Shown piece after piece: positions 14,614-21,559 of a stretch of 21,559 nucleotides of DNA. The stretch covers positions 1 to 21,559 of the forward strand of contig CAKPYV010000041.1 in the NCBI GenBank assembly GCA_934203205.1, written 5' to 3'. The translations under genes and the position numbers were made by a program. Origin of the DNA: an uncultured Anaerovibrio sp. (GTDB lineage: Bacteria; Bacillota; Negativicutes; Selenomonadales; Selenomonadaceae). Positions within the stretch are counted from its first letter, which is position 1. Every line of letters begins with the position of its first letter. The notes under the pieces were generated by a model, which saw only the letters and a program-made list of their open reading frames with translations, was not told the origin of the DNA and did not search any database.

Positions 14614-15796
14614 TGTGGAACACGAAAAAAAGCTGAAATTCTTTTTTGTGGCCATTATTCTGGTGGTGGTTCTGCTTACTATTTTTGGTATTATGATTAA
14701 TGTTATCAGCAATCGACATATTGCTCAAAAGATAGCAGAGGATCACGATACCCTTAAAGGGGCTTATGCAGAATATAGAGAAATCAACAGTATGGCAGAC
14801 AATGTGAATATGGCAGCCTCCATGCCCTGGTCTGTAGATGTGCAAAGTCAGATAGATGGCACGGTAGTTCATATGCTGGTTAAGCATGGAGATATTGTGA
14901 AGGCAGGGGATATTCTTTGTTATGTGGAAAACAAGAATCTTGAAATCAGCGTAGCCGGAGCTGAGGCAGATATTTCCGAAGCTAGAATCAATCTCCGAAA
15001 TCTGGAATTAAATGTAAATAGAAATACTCAGCTGTTGGCCCAGGAGGCTGTATCTCAGGCAGAGTATGACACCTCTGTAGCCCAAAGGGATGCGATGCAG
15101 GATCATATTGCCAGTCTGGAAACCAAAAAAGCCGGCCTTATGGAGCAGCAGAACAAGCTAGTGGTTAGAGCTCCTCAGAATGGGGTAGTGATTAGGATTT
15201 ATACCAAGGAAGGAACTTATCTGTCACCGGGGAGAGCCATTCTTTTGTTGGGCAAAACTGATAATCTTCAGGTGAGATTTGGCCTTAGCCTAGAGCAGGC
15301 ACAAAGGCTGCTGCATCATGGAGCCCAGGAGCTAACCATGGAAATACCTGATGAGCTGCTAAGCTATCGTATATATCCTTTAGATAAGGAATATGTTAAG
15401 GAACAGGCCCACAATGTCTTTTCTATAAAGAATTTGCGCTTGACACCAGATTTAGACAGCGGTGCCTCCAGCTATACCCTTTATGGAGAGGTGGAAAACT
15501 GGGGACAGTATTTAGAGCCCACCACATATAACAAGGTAAAGCTTTACTCTTCCGCTACCCATAAGGTTTTGTCTGTGCCTAGAGAGGCAGTGAAAAAGGC
15601 TGAGGATAATCAGGGAGATTGTGTATATCTTCTGGATGATAACAACCGGGTAATGATACGGCAGGTAGTCTGCGGTATCAAAAACGAAAATTATGTAGAA
15701 ATTCTCGATGGTTTGCAGCAGGGAGACAGAGTTTTGCTTACGACCAGGAGCTTTATCCAGGAAGGAGCACAGGTAAAGCTTTCTATGGAGGACTAA
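14606..15796 (+). CDS. HlyD/RND-type membrane fusion protein for peptide export
   Basis: This 396-residue periplasmic adaptor has one N-terminal transmembrane segment (about 10-35), a split lipoyl/biotinyl domain (SQIDGTVVHMLVKHGDIVKA and the returning VVRAPQNGVVIRIYTKEGTY), an alpha-helical hairpin between them (about 110-185), and beta-barrel and membrane-proximal domains to the end. It should join the inner-membrane ABC exporters encoded downstream to an outer-membrane channel, which is not in the window. The start is uncertain: GTG at 14606 overlaps the epimerase stop, while GTG at 14615 has AGGTG six nt upstream and may be the true start. Confidence 0.85.
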   Translation: MTDVEHEKKLKFFFVAIILVVVLLTIFGIMINVISNRHIAQKIAEDHDTLKGAYAEYREINSMADNVNMAASMPWSVDVQSQIDGTVVHMLVKHGDIVKAGDILCYVENKNLEISVAGAEADISEARINLRNLELNVNRNTQLLAQEAVSQAEYDTSVAQRDAMQDHIASLETKKAGLMEQQNKLVVRAPQNGVVIRIYTKEGTYLSPGRAILLLGKTDNLQVRFGLSLEQAQRLLHHGAQELTMEIPDELLSYRIYPLDKEYVKEQAHNVFSIKNLRLTPDLDSGASSYTLYGEVENWGQYLEPTTYNKVKLYSSATHKVLSVPREAVKKAEDNQGDCVYLLDDNNRVMIRQVVCGIKNENYVEILDGLQQGDRVLLTTRSFIQEGAQVKLSMED

Positions 15797-15798
15797 TA

Positions 15799-16752
15799 AT
15801 GGATACAAAGCTGTTTCAGGAAAAATCCCTAGCTAAGCTAAAAAAGCCAGAGGGAGATGACAAATTGTTTCGGGTGGTGCCATCCTTAGGCTGGGTAGGG
15901 CTGGCCACGGTGATGATTGTTATCTTTTCCATCCTTATCTGGTCCTTCTTTGGCATTATGGCCGATAAGGTGGCAGGCTATGGCATTATTTTAGATAAAG
16001 AGGGAATCAATTCCGTTTCTACCATGGCCAGTGGCCGGATAGTACAAGAAAATTATAGTTTGGGAGACAGGGTTCAGGAAGGAGATATTCTGGCCTATAT
16101 AGAACAGGGCAAGGAAGAACAACAGCTGATGTATCAGCTAGAGGTGGCTGCAGACAGCACCAGCCAGTCGGAAATGAAGCGGCAGGTGGCAGAGCTTTCT
16201 TCTATGAAGAAGGGACGGAATACGGATGGTCAGCTGCGAAGTCCCTATACAGGGGTAGTGGTAAATGTCAGGGCTGATGAAGGGGATGTGGTTAGTGTAG
16301 GCACCCCTATTTTTGATATTCGCCGGGATGATGCCTTTAGCAATCTTATTGCCATGGTTTATGTTTCCTCCTTTGATGGGGCCAGAATCAAGCCAGGCAC
16401 TATTATGGAGCTGAATCCCTATCGGGATGAGGAAGCTGAGCGGGGCCAACTTCTGGGCAAGGTAGTACGGGTGTCTCAGGTGCCTGTAGGCTCAGATAGA
16501 ATCAATTACTGGACTGGCAACAAGGAATTTGCTTCCATGGTTGTGAACAAGCTGGGAGGTTCTGCTGTGGAAGTCAAAGTAGAGCTTATTGATGATGATG
16601 AATCCAAGTCTGGTTATTTGTGGAATAATGTCCTAGGGGGCGATGAGGCAGTCCAGGTAGGCATGGTATGCAGTGCCAGTGCAGTGGTAAAACGGGAGGC
16701 TCCTGTGGTAAAGGCCTTTGCCAAGCTTTCTCAGTGGGTACGGAGTGATTGA
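15799..16752 (+). CDS. NHLM-type HlyD secretion protein, short form
   Basis: This 317-residue adaptor has one transmembrane segment (about 33-55) followed by DKVAGYGIILDKEGINSVST and a lipoyl-like domain (GRIVQENYSLGDRVQEGDIL and later SPYTGVVVNVRADEGDVVSV). This is the pattern of the NHLP bacteriocin system secretion protein family. It is noticeably shorter than usual because the helical hairpin between the lipoyl halves is only about 40 residues, too short to reach far across the periplasm. It starts 2 bp after the first adaptor with GGAGG 7 nt upstream. It probably forms a mixed adaptor complex with the longer one (inference). Confidence 0.85.
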   Translation: MDTKLFQEKSLAKLKKPEGDDKLFRVVPSLGWVGLATVMIVIFSILIWSFFGIMADKVAGYGIILDKEGINSVSTMASGRIVQENYSLGDRVQEGDILAYIEQGKEEQQLMYQLEVAADSTSQSEMKRQVAELSSMKKGRNTDGQLRSPYTGVVVNVRADEGDVVSVGTPIFDIRRDDAFSNLIAMVYVSSFDGARIKPGTIMELNPYRDEEAERGQLLGKVVRVSQVPVGSDRINYWTGNKEFASMVVNKLGGSAVEVKVELIDDDESKSGYLWNNVLGGDEAVQVGMVCSASAVVKREAPVVKAFAKLSQWVRSD

Positions 16753-16753
16753 T

Positions 16754-18898
16754 ATGAAAAAGAAAATAATCCGCACCCCATTGATGCTGCAGATGGAAGC
16801 CAGTGAATGTGGTGCAGCTGCACTAGGCATAGTTCTAGGATATTACGGAGGCTACAAGCCCTTGGATGAATTGCGGCAGATTTGCAATATAACCCGTAAT
16901 GGCAGCAATGCAGCCTATGTATTGATGGGAGCTGAAAGCCTAGGTTTACAAGGTACTGGTTTTACCTATAGCCCTGAGGAGCTGGTCAAGCAAAAGGCAC
17001 CCATAATTCTCCATTGGGGTTTTAATCATTTTCTGGTTTATGAGGGCTATGATGAGGTGAAAAAGCAGGTTTACCTTAATGATCCCGCTAGAGGGCATCG
17101 CAAGGTTAGCTGGCAGGAGTTTGAGGAAAACTACACCGGTATAGCCTTGGTCTTGCGTCCGGGAGAAAATTTTCAAAAGCAGCAGCGGCCACCGGGAGCT
17201 TGGCGTATTTTGCTTAAGGAATTGTTACTGGAAAAAAAGGCCCTTTATTTTGTGTTGAGTCTAGGACTGTGCCTGTCCATTGTGAATATTTATGTGCCCA
17301 TTATTACCCAGGTTTTTATGGATGATGTGCTTACCATGAAACACAGGCCATGGCTGTTTGAAATCATGCTGGGGATGGCAATTGCTTGGTTTTTGCAAAT
17401 GATCTTGCATTTCTTCCGCAGCTGGTGTCTGCTTAGGTGGCAAGGTTCCTTGGCCCTGCGTATGTGTTCCAGGTTCTTTGAGCATGTTTTGAGACTGCCT
17501 ATAGATTTCTTTCAGCAGCGGTTTACGGGAGATATTGTGTCTAGGCTTCGTCTAGGGGAGGAAATCACTACCTTTGTTACAGGCCCCTTTGCTCAGGTTG
17601 CCTTGGATTTTCTGGTAGCCGTGTTGTACCTTGTGCTGTTAGTGATTTATGATCCCCTGCTTACTGCTTTCGGAGTGGTATTTACCTGTGGCAATCTGGT
17701 TTTGACTTATTTTGTTTATCAATGGCTGAAGGAACAACAGATGAGAATTCAGCTGGAAGCAGGCCGTATGAGTGGCTTGGCGGCAGTAGGCATTGCTTCT
17801 ATAGAATCATTGAAGGCTAATGGTATAGAAAATGATTTCTTTGTTAAGTGGGTTAATAAAAACGCCCGCTATCTGGATATGCTGCAGCATCAGGAATATA
17901 TTGCCCAATTTGTGTCCTTTATCCCCAGTGTGCTGGCGGGTGTTAACAGTGCCCTTATTATGATGCTGGGGGGCTTTGAGATTATGGACGGAGTTATGAC
18001 GGTAGGTATCTTTGTAGCCTTTCAGAACCTTATGTCCAATTTTCAGCAACCGGTAGGAAAAATTGCTGCCATGCTGCAAAACATTCAGCAGACGGAAGCT
18101 CAGATTTTGAAATTGGAGGATATTAGCAGATATACTGCCTTGCCGGAGAAAAAACTAGATACATCTATGCCTAGCCGTTTGAAAGGCCATGTAGAAATGC
18201 GCAATGTAAGCTACGCTTATGGCCGAGTAGGGAAGCCTTTGATTAAAAGGCTGAATTTTGAGATTAAGCCCGGACGCCGTTTGGCCATTGTAGGTAAATC
18301 CGGCAGTGGCAAATCTACGACAGCCAAGCTGGTTAGCGGTCTGTGTCAGCCTTGGTTGGGGGAGATATATTATGACGGTATACCTTTGGGAGAGATAAAT
18401 CAGGATATTCTGGCCAATTCCATGTCGGTGGTGGAACAGAATCCTGTATTGCTGGAAGGAACTGTAGCAGAAAATATCTCCCTCTTTGATGCAAATATCA
18501 GTCGGCAGGAAATTATACAGGCAGCTAAGGATGCCTGTATTCACGAGGAAATTGCTGTTTTGCGAGGTGGCTATGATTTCCTGGTGGCAGAGGGAGGAGC
18601 TAATTTTAGCGGTGGACAGCGCCAGCGTTTAGAAATTGCCAGAGCCTTGGCTACCAATCCCAGTTTCTTGATCTTTGATGAAGCTACAGCAGAATTAGAT
18701 GCGGTTACAGAAAAGAAGATTATGGACAATATTCGTCGTCGGGGCTGCAGCTGTCTGATTGTGGCTCATCGCTTGTCTACCATTAGAGATTGTGATGAGA
18801 TTATTGTTCTGAGTAATGGCCGGGTGGTGGAGAGAGGCAATCACGATAGTCTAATGGCCAAGGATGGACATTATAAGAAACTGCTTATGGAGCAATAG
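16754..18898 (+). CDS. NHLM-type C39 peptidase / ABC exporter
   Basis: This 714-residue fusion consists of an N-terminal C39 cysteine protease, a six-helix membrane domain and an ATPase. Protease residues are Cys19 in MEASECGAA, His92 in FNHFLVYEGYD and Asp110 in YLNDPARG. The ATPase has Walker A GKSGSGKST (about 513-521), signature SGGQRQR and Walker B LIFDEATAELD. Proteins of this type cut the leader after a GG or GA motif and export the peptide. The precursor's ISGA site is a suitable substrate. ATG at 16754 is chosen because GGAGTG lies just upstream; an in-frame ATG at 16718 would add 12 residues overlapping the preceding gene and would sit ahead of the family's usual N terminus. Confidence 0.94.
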   Translation: MKKKIIRTPLMLQMEASECGAAALGIVLGYYGGYKPLDELRQICNITRNGSNAAYVLMGAESLGLQGTGFTYSPEELVKQKAPIILHWGFNHFLVYEGYDEVKKQVYLNDPARGHRKVSWQEFEENYTGIALVLRPGENFQKQQRPPGAWRILLKELLLEKKALYFVLSLGLCLSIVNIYVPIITQVFMDDVLTMKHRPWLFEIMLGMAIAWFLQMILHFFRSWCLLRWQGSLALRMCSRFFEHVLRLPIDFFQQRFTGDIVSRLRLGEEITTFVTGPFAQVALDFLVAVLYLVLLVIYDPLLTAFGVVFTCGNLVLTYFVYQWLKEQQMRIQLEAGRMSGLAAVGIASIESLKANGIENDFFVKWVNKNARYLDMLQHQEYIAQFVSFIPSVLAGVNSALIMMLGGFEIMDGVMTVGIFVAFQNLMSNFQQPVGKIAAMLQNIQQTEAQILKLEDISRYTALPEKKLDTSMPSRLKGHVEMRNVSYAYGRVGKPLIKRLNFEIKPGRRLAIVGKSGSGKSTTAKLVSGLCQPWLGEIYYDGIPLGEINQDILANSMSVVEQNPVLLEGTVAENISLFDANISRQEIIQAAKDACIHEEIAVLRGGYDFLVAEGGANFSGGQRQRLEIARALATNPSFLIFDEATAELDAVTEKKIMDNIRRRGCSCLIVAHRLSTIRDCDEIIVLSNGRVVERGNHDSLMAKDGHYKKLLMEQ

Positions 18899-18909
18899 GA
18901 GGTGGCAGA

Positions 18910-21462
18910 ATGCAGGAAATGCTCAAGCCTGGCCAATGGTACTGGGTGCCTGGCGGGGAGGATAGATACATTGGTATATTATCTGGACAGGCGGAATTAT
19001 ATATAGTCAAGAAAAAGGATGATACGGATATTTCCCGCAGTTTTTTGCTGTCTCTCTCTAAGGGACAGAGTGTGCCCTGTGGTGGAGCCAGGGAGGGCAT
19101 GGGCCTTTTGGTGATTGCGGTGGAGGAAGTAGTTCTAGAGCAGCTATCCTATGAGGAAATGGTGGCAGGAATGTATGTTGTGGCCTTGGCAAATCCTGGG
19201 GCAGCCTATGAAAAATATGAAGCAGAGCTTCTAGCTCAGCAAAAGCTATACGATCAGCGACTATCTCACAAGCAGGTTAGACGGAAGGCCCTGCGCCGCA
19301 GTGCCTACAACGGTCTGTTGCAGACACTTCTCAGTAGTTGGGATGACTGTGTAGATACAGATATTGCCGGAGAAAGGCCTGTGATTACAGCACTGAAGTT
19401 TGTGGCACAGCATATGGGCATCAAGAGGCAGAGGATAGTTGCCTATCAGGAACGTTTTAAAAAAGACGATGATGATAAAAAAATCATAGATTATATTTTG
19501 AATAACACGGAATTGTTCGGCCGTCGGGTGACTTTAGAGCCGGATTGGGAAACGTCTGATCAGGGCACTTTGCTGGTTTTTATGGATGGTGTTCCTATGG
19601 CCTGTCTGCCAGTAAGTCCTGAAGCCTATGAAATATATGATATTAATCAGGGTAGGCGCTACAAGGTAACGGCGGAAATCGCCAGCCACATAGGGGAGGA
19701 GGCCTATTGCTTTTTTCGTCAGATGCCGGATAATGTGGATTCCCTATGGCAATGGTTCCGCTGGGCAGCTGGTATCTGCTGGGCACAGGACTATGAAATT
19801 TTGGCATTTTGCTGTATTTTGCTTGGTTTGCTGCCCTTGGCTACGCCATTGATTACCCAGACTGTATTTAATGATATTATTCCCTCCTATGATCGTCAGG
19901 CCTTGGTAATGGTTATTCAGGTTATGCTGGTAACGGCCATGGCTGCCAGCGTGATTACCCTTATGCGGAGTATTTGCTTAATTAGAATGAAATATCACAT
20001 TCGCTGGGCGGCAGAGCCGGCTCTTTGGATTAAGCTGTTAGGGTTGCCTATAGATTTCTTTCGCCAATACAATGTAGGTGTGTTGACTGCAAGGATGCAG
20101 GGCATAGCCAGTATATCTGCCAAATTTTCCAGTGTTATTACCAATGGTGTTCTAAATGGCATTTTCGGTGTCTTTAATATTGTGCTTATGTTTTGGTACA
20201 GTCCCAAGCTGGCCCTTTTAAGCTGTTTTATTTGGCTGGTTTTTGGCTTGATTTCCTTTGGGCTTTCCTACTGGCTGCGGAAATATCAAAGACGGCAGGT
20301 AGTGGCTGCTGCCGGGGTATCAGGTATATTGGTGCAGATTATAGACGGACTGAATAAATTTCGCTTGGGAGGTGCTGAAACTAGGGCCTTCTATATGTGG
20401 AGTGAAAGGTTTGCTCAGGAGTGGCAGTGGAAACGAAAGATTGCCTGGCTGCAGAATTTTTTGAATCTGGTGAACATAGCCCAGCCTATGGTGCTGAATT
20501 TCTTTGTTTTCTATCTGATTATGACTATCTTTGATGATGCGGTGAAAAATCGGGAAGCCTTGATGAATCAGGCAGATTTCCTTAGCTTTTATGCAGCTAT
20601 GGGTGGTTTTGGGGCAGCAGCGGCGGGATTTATGAGCAGCTGCAGCAGTATTATGGATATGATGACGGATTTGGAGCTGATTCGTCCTGTATTGCAGGCT
20701 CCGGACGAAAATGGTTTTCGGAAGCCCTCTGCTGGTGAGCTTAAGGGAGAAATAGATTTAACAGATGTGTCCTTTCGTTATAAGCCAGATTTGCCTCTAG
20801 CATTGAAACAGATAAATCTTCATATTGAGCCAGGCAGCTTTGTGGCTCTGGTAGGCAGTTCCGGCTGTGGCAAATCCACCTTGGTGCGCATCTTGCTGGG
20901 ATTAGAGCGGCCAGAACGAGGGTTGGTGCAGTATGATGGGCAGGATTTGAATAGTCTGGATGTGGCCTCGGTAAGACGGCAGATGGGAGTTGTTATGCAG
21001 CAGGGGCGGATTATGGCAGGAAATATTCTCAACAATATTATTGGCTCCTTGCCACTTACCATAGATGATGCCTGGCAGGCGGCAGAAATGGTAGGTCTAG
21101 CAGAGGATATCCGCCATATGCCTATGGGGATGCACACTATAATTAGTGAAAATGGCACGAATATATCTGGGGGACAGAAACAGCGTATTCTGGTGGCCCG
21201 CTCCTTGGTAGGCAAGGCCAAAATACTTATTTTTGACGAGGCTACCAGATCTATGGATAATGTAACTCAGGGAATTGTTTCCCGCACTATGGAAAGATTA
21301 TCTGCCACACGGATTGTGGTGGCCCATCGGCTGAGTACCATTCGTAAGGCAGATAAAATTGTAGTTTTAGACAAAGGTGCCATTGTGGCCCAAGGGACCT
21401 TTGAGGAATTGCGGCAAATTTGCCAGCTCTTTGGCGAATTAGTCCGCCGGCAGGAAATATAA
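18910..21462 (+). CDS. NHLM-type ABC exporter with N-terminal sensor-like domain
   Basis: This 850-residue protein lacks a C39 protease. The first 130 residues have a cupin/cyclic-nucleotide-binding-like beta pattern (LKPGQWYWVPGGEDRYIGIL, then SGQAELYIVKK). A middle region (about 130-290), transmembrane helices (about 290-560) and an ATPase follow, with Walker A GSSGCGKST (about 648-656), signature ISGGQKQRILVA and Walker B ILIFDEATRSMD. This is the architecture of the second ABC protein of NHLM bacteriocin systems, which pairs with the peptidase-bearing exporter. AGGAGG precedes the ATG, 11 bp after the previous stop. It is the last gene before the IS copy; no terminator is visible in the 22 bp between them. 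Confidence 0.92.
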   Translation: MQEMLKPGQWYWVPGGEDRYIGILSGQAELYIVKKKDDTDISRSFLLSLSKGQSVPCGGAREGMGLLVIAVEEVVLEQLSYEEMVAGMYVVALANPGAAYEKYEAELLAQQKLYDQRLSHKQVRRKALRRSAYNGLLQTLLSSWDDCVDTDIAGERPVITALKFVAQHMGIKRQRIVAYQERFKKDDDDKKIIDYILNNTELFGRRVTLEPDWETSDQGTLLVFMDGVPMACLPVSPEAYEIYDINQGRRYKVTAEIASHIGEEAYCFFRQMPDNVDSLWQWFRWAAGICWAQDYEILAFCCILLGLLPLATPLITQTVFNDIIPSYDRQALVMVIQVMLVTAMAASVITLMRSICLIRMKYHIRWAAEPALWIKLLGLPIDFFRQYNVGVLTARMQGIASISAKFSSVITNGVLNGIFGVFNIVLMFWYSPKLALLSCFIWLVFGLISFGLSYWLRKYQRRQVVAAAGVSGILVQIIDGLNKFRLGGAETRAFYMWSERFAQEWQWKRKIAWLQNFLNLVNIAQPMVLNFFVFYLIMTIFDDAVKNREALMNQADFLSFYAAMGGFGAAAAGFMSSCSSIMDMMTDLELIRPVLQAPDENGFRKPSAGELKGEIDLTDVSFRYKPDLPLALKQINLHIEPGSFVALVGSSGCGKSTLVRILLGLERPERGLVQYDGQDLNSLDVASVRRQMGVVMQQGRIMAGNILNNIIGSLPLTIDDAWQAAEMVGLAEDIRHMPMGMHTIISENGTNISGGQKQRILVARSLVGKAKILIFDEATRSMDNVTQGIVSRTMERLSATRIVVAHRLSTIRKADKIVVLDKGAIVAQGTFEELRQICQLFGELVRRQEI

Positions 21463-21484
21463 AAAGCTCCCCGTGGTTTTCCAT

Positions 21485-21559
21485 TGTACCGACCCCAAAA
21501 AGTTAGACCTAAAATCTAATTTTTGGAGGTCGGTTTTTTTGGCAAAATATAGTTATGAA
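21485..21559 (+). mobile_element. IS3-family insertion sequence, 5' end only (right copy)
   Basis: The IS terminus TGTACCGACCCC begins here, followed by a leader with GGAGG (21525-21529) and the first codons of orfA. The 75 bp are identical to the reverse complement of 2-76. The element is oriented outward, opposite to the left copy, and inserted 22 bp after the stop of the last exporter gene. The window ends inside it. Confidence 0.85.
21539..21559 (+). CDS. IS3-family transposase OrfA, N-terminal fragment (right copy)
   Basis: A TTG start 9 nt after GGAGG opens MAKYSYE, seven codons cut off by the window end. It is the same sequence as in the left copy, and the call depends on the IS terminus beside it. 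Confidence 0.55.

Noticed and set aside
1..21559. The whole window as a composite transposon bounded by two inverted IS copies
   Set aside because: It contains rplM-rpsI and a thiamine salvage operon, which are chromosomal core genes. Equal truncation at both edges points to an assembly break, and no target duplication can be seen.

Overview
This 21.6-kb window looks like one contig from a low-to-moderate GC, Gram-negative-walled Firmicute, most likely a member of the Negativicutes (Selenomonas or a relative). That assignment is an inference. It rests on Firmicute-style GGAGG ribosome binding sites and TTGACA-type promoters, a thiW-thiM salvage pair, a Firmicute-type IS3-family element, and two HlyD-type periplasmic adaptors that make sense only with an outer membrane. 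Both edges lie inside copies of the same IS3-family element. Positions 2-76 and 21485-21559 are a perfect 75-bp inverted repeat that begins with the IS terminus and stops a few codons into the first transposase frame. The window is therefore probably bounded by a repeat-induced assembly break.

Layout. (1) Positions 97-1507, minus strand: thiW (thiazole ECF S component) and thiM (hydroxyethylthiazole kinase), a thiazole-salvage operon without a recognisable TPP riboswitch. (2) 1834-2744, plus: rplM-rpsI (ribosomal L13 and S9) with promoter, leader and a strong terminator. (3) 2849-5742: a sugar-binding-type lipoprotein and a methyl-accepting chemotaxis protein, preceded by a compact structured leader RNA and followed by a terminator. 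(4) 5773-7926: two COG0523-type metal-chaperone GTPases behind a promoter that overlaps a Fur/Zur-like 7-1-7 box. The first has a His-rich metal-binding stretch. The second lacks CxCC and ends in a DUF1980/YcgQ-like segment. (5) 7951-8643: an unrecognised 230-residue protein.

(6) 8793-21462: the main item, an apparently complete RiPP (ribosomally made, post-translationally modified peptide) locus of the proteusin type, with eight genes in one direction and almost no gaps. An NHLP-leader precursor is followed by two B12-dependent-type radical SAM enzymes of the RiPP maturation protein 1 family, a PoyD-like radical SAM peptide epimerase, two membrane-fusion (HlyD-like) adaptors, a C39 peptidase/ABC exporter and a second NHLM-type ABC exporter with an N-terminal sensor-like domain. 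The two C-methyltransferase-type enzymes plus one epimerase match the backbone-modifying core set of the polytheonamide pathway. Dehydratase, N-methyltransferase and hydroxylase genes are absent. The precursor core (about 52 residues, about 60% Ala+Val, no Cys, no basic residue) is suited to epimerisation and C-methylation rather than lanthionine or azole chemistry. The simplest model is that the leader recruits the three radical SAM enzymes, the modified precursor is cut after an ISGA site by the C39 protease, and the hydrophobic product is exported through the double ABC/adaptor system. The locus ends 22 bp before the right-hand IS copy, so any further genes (outer-membrane channel, immunity, regulator) would lie beyond the contig.
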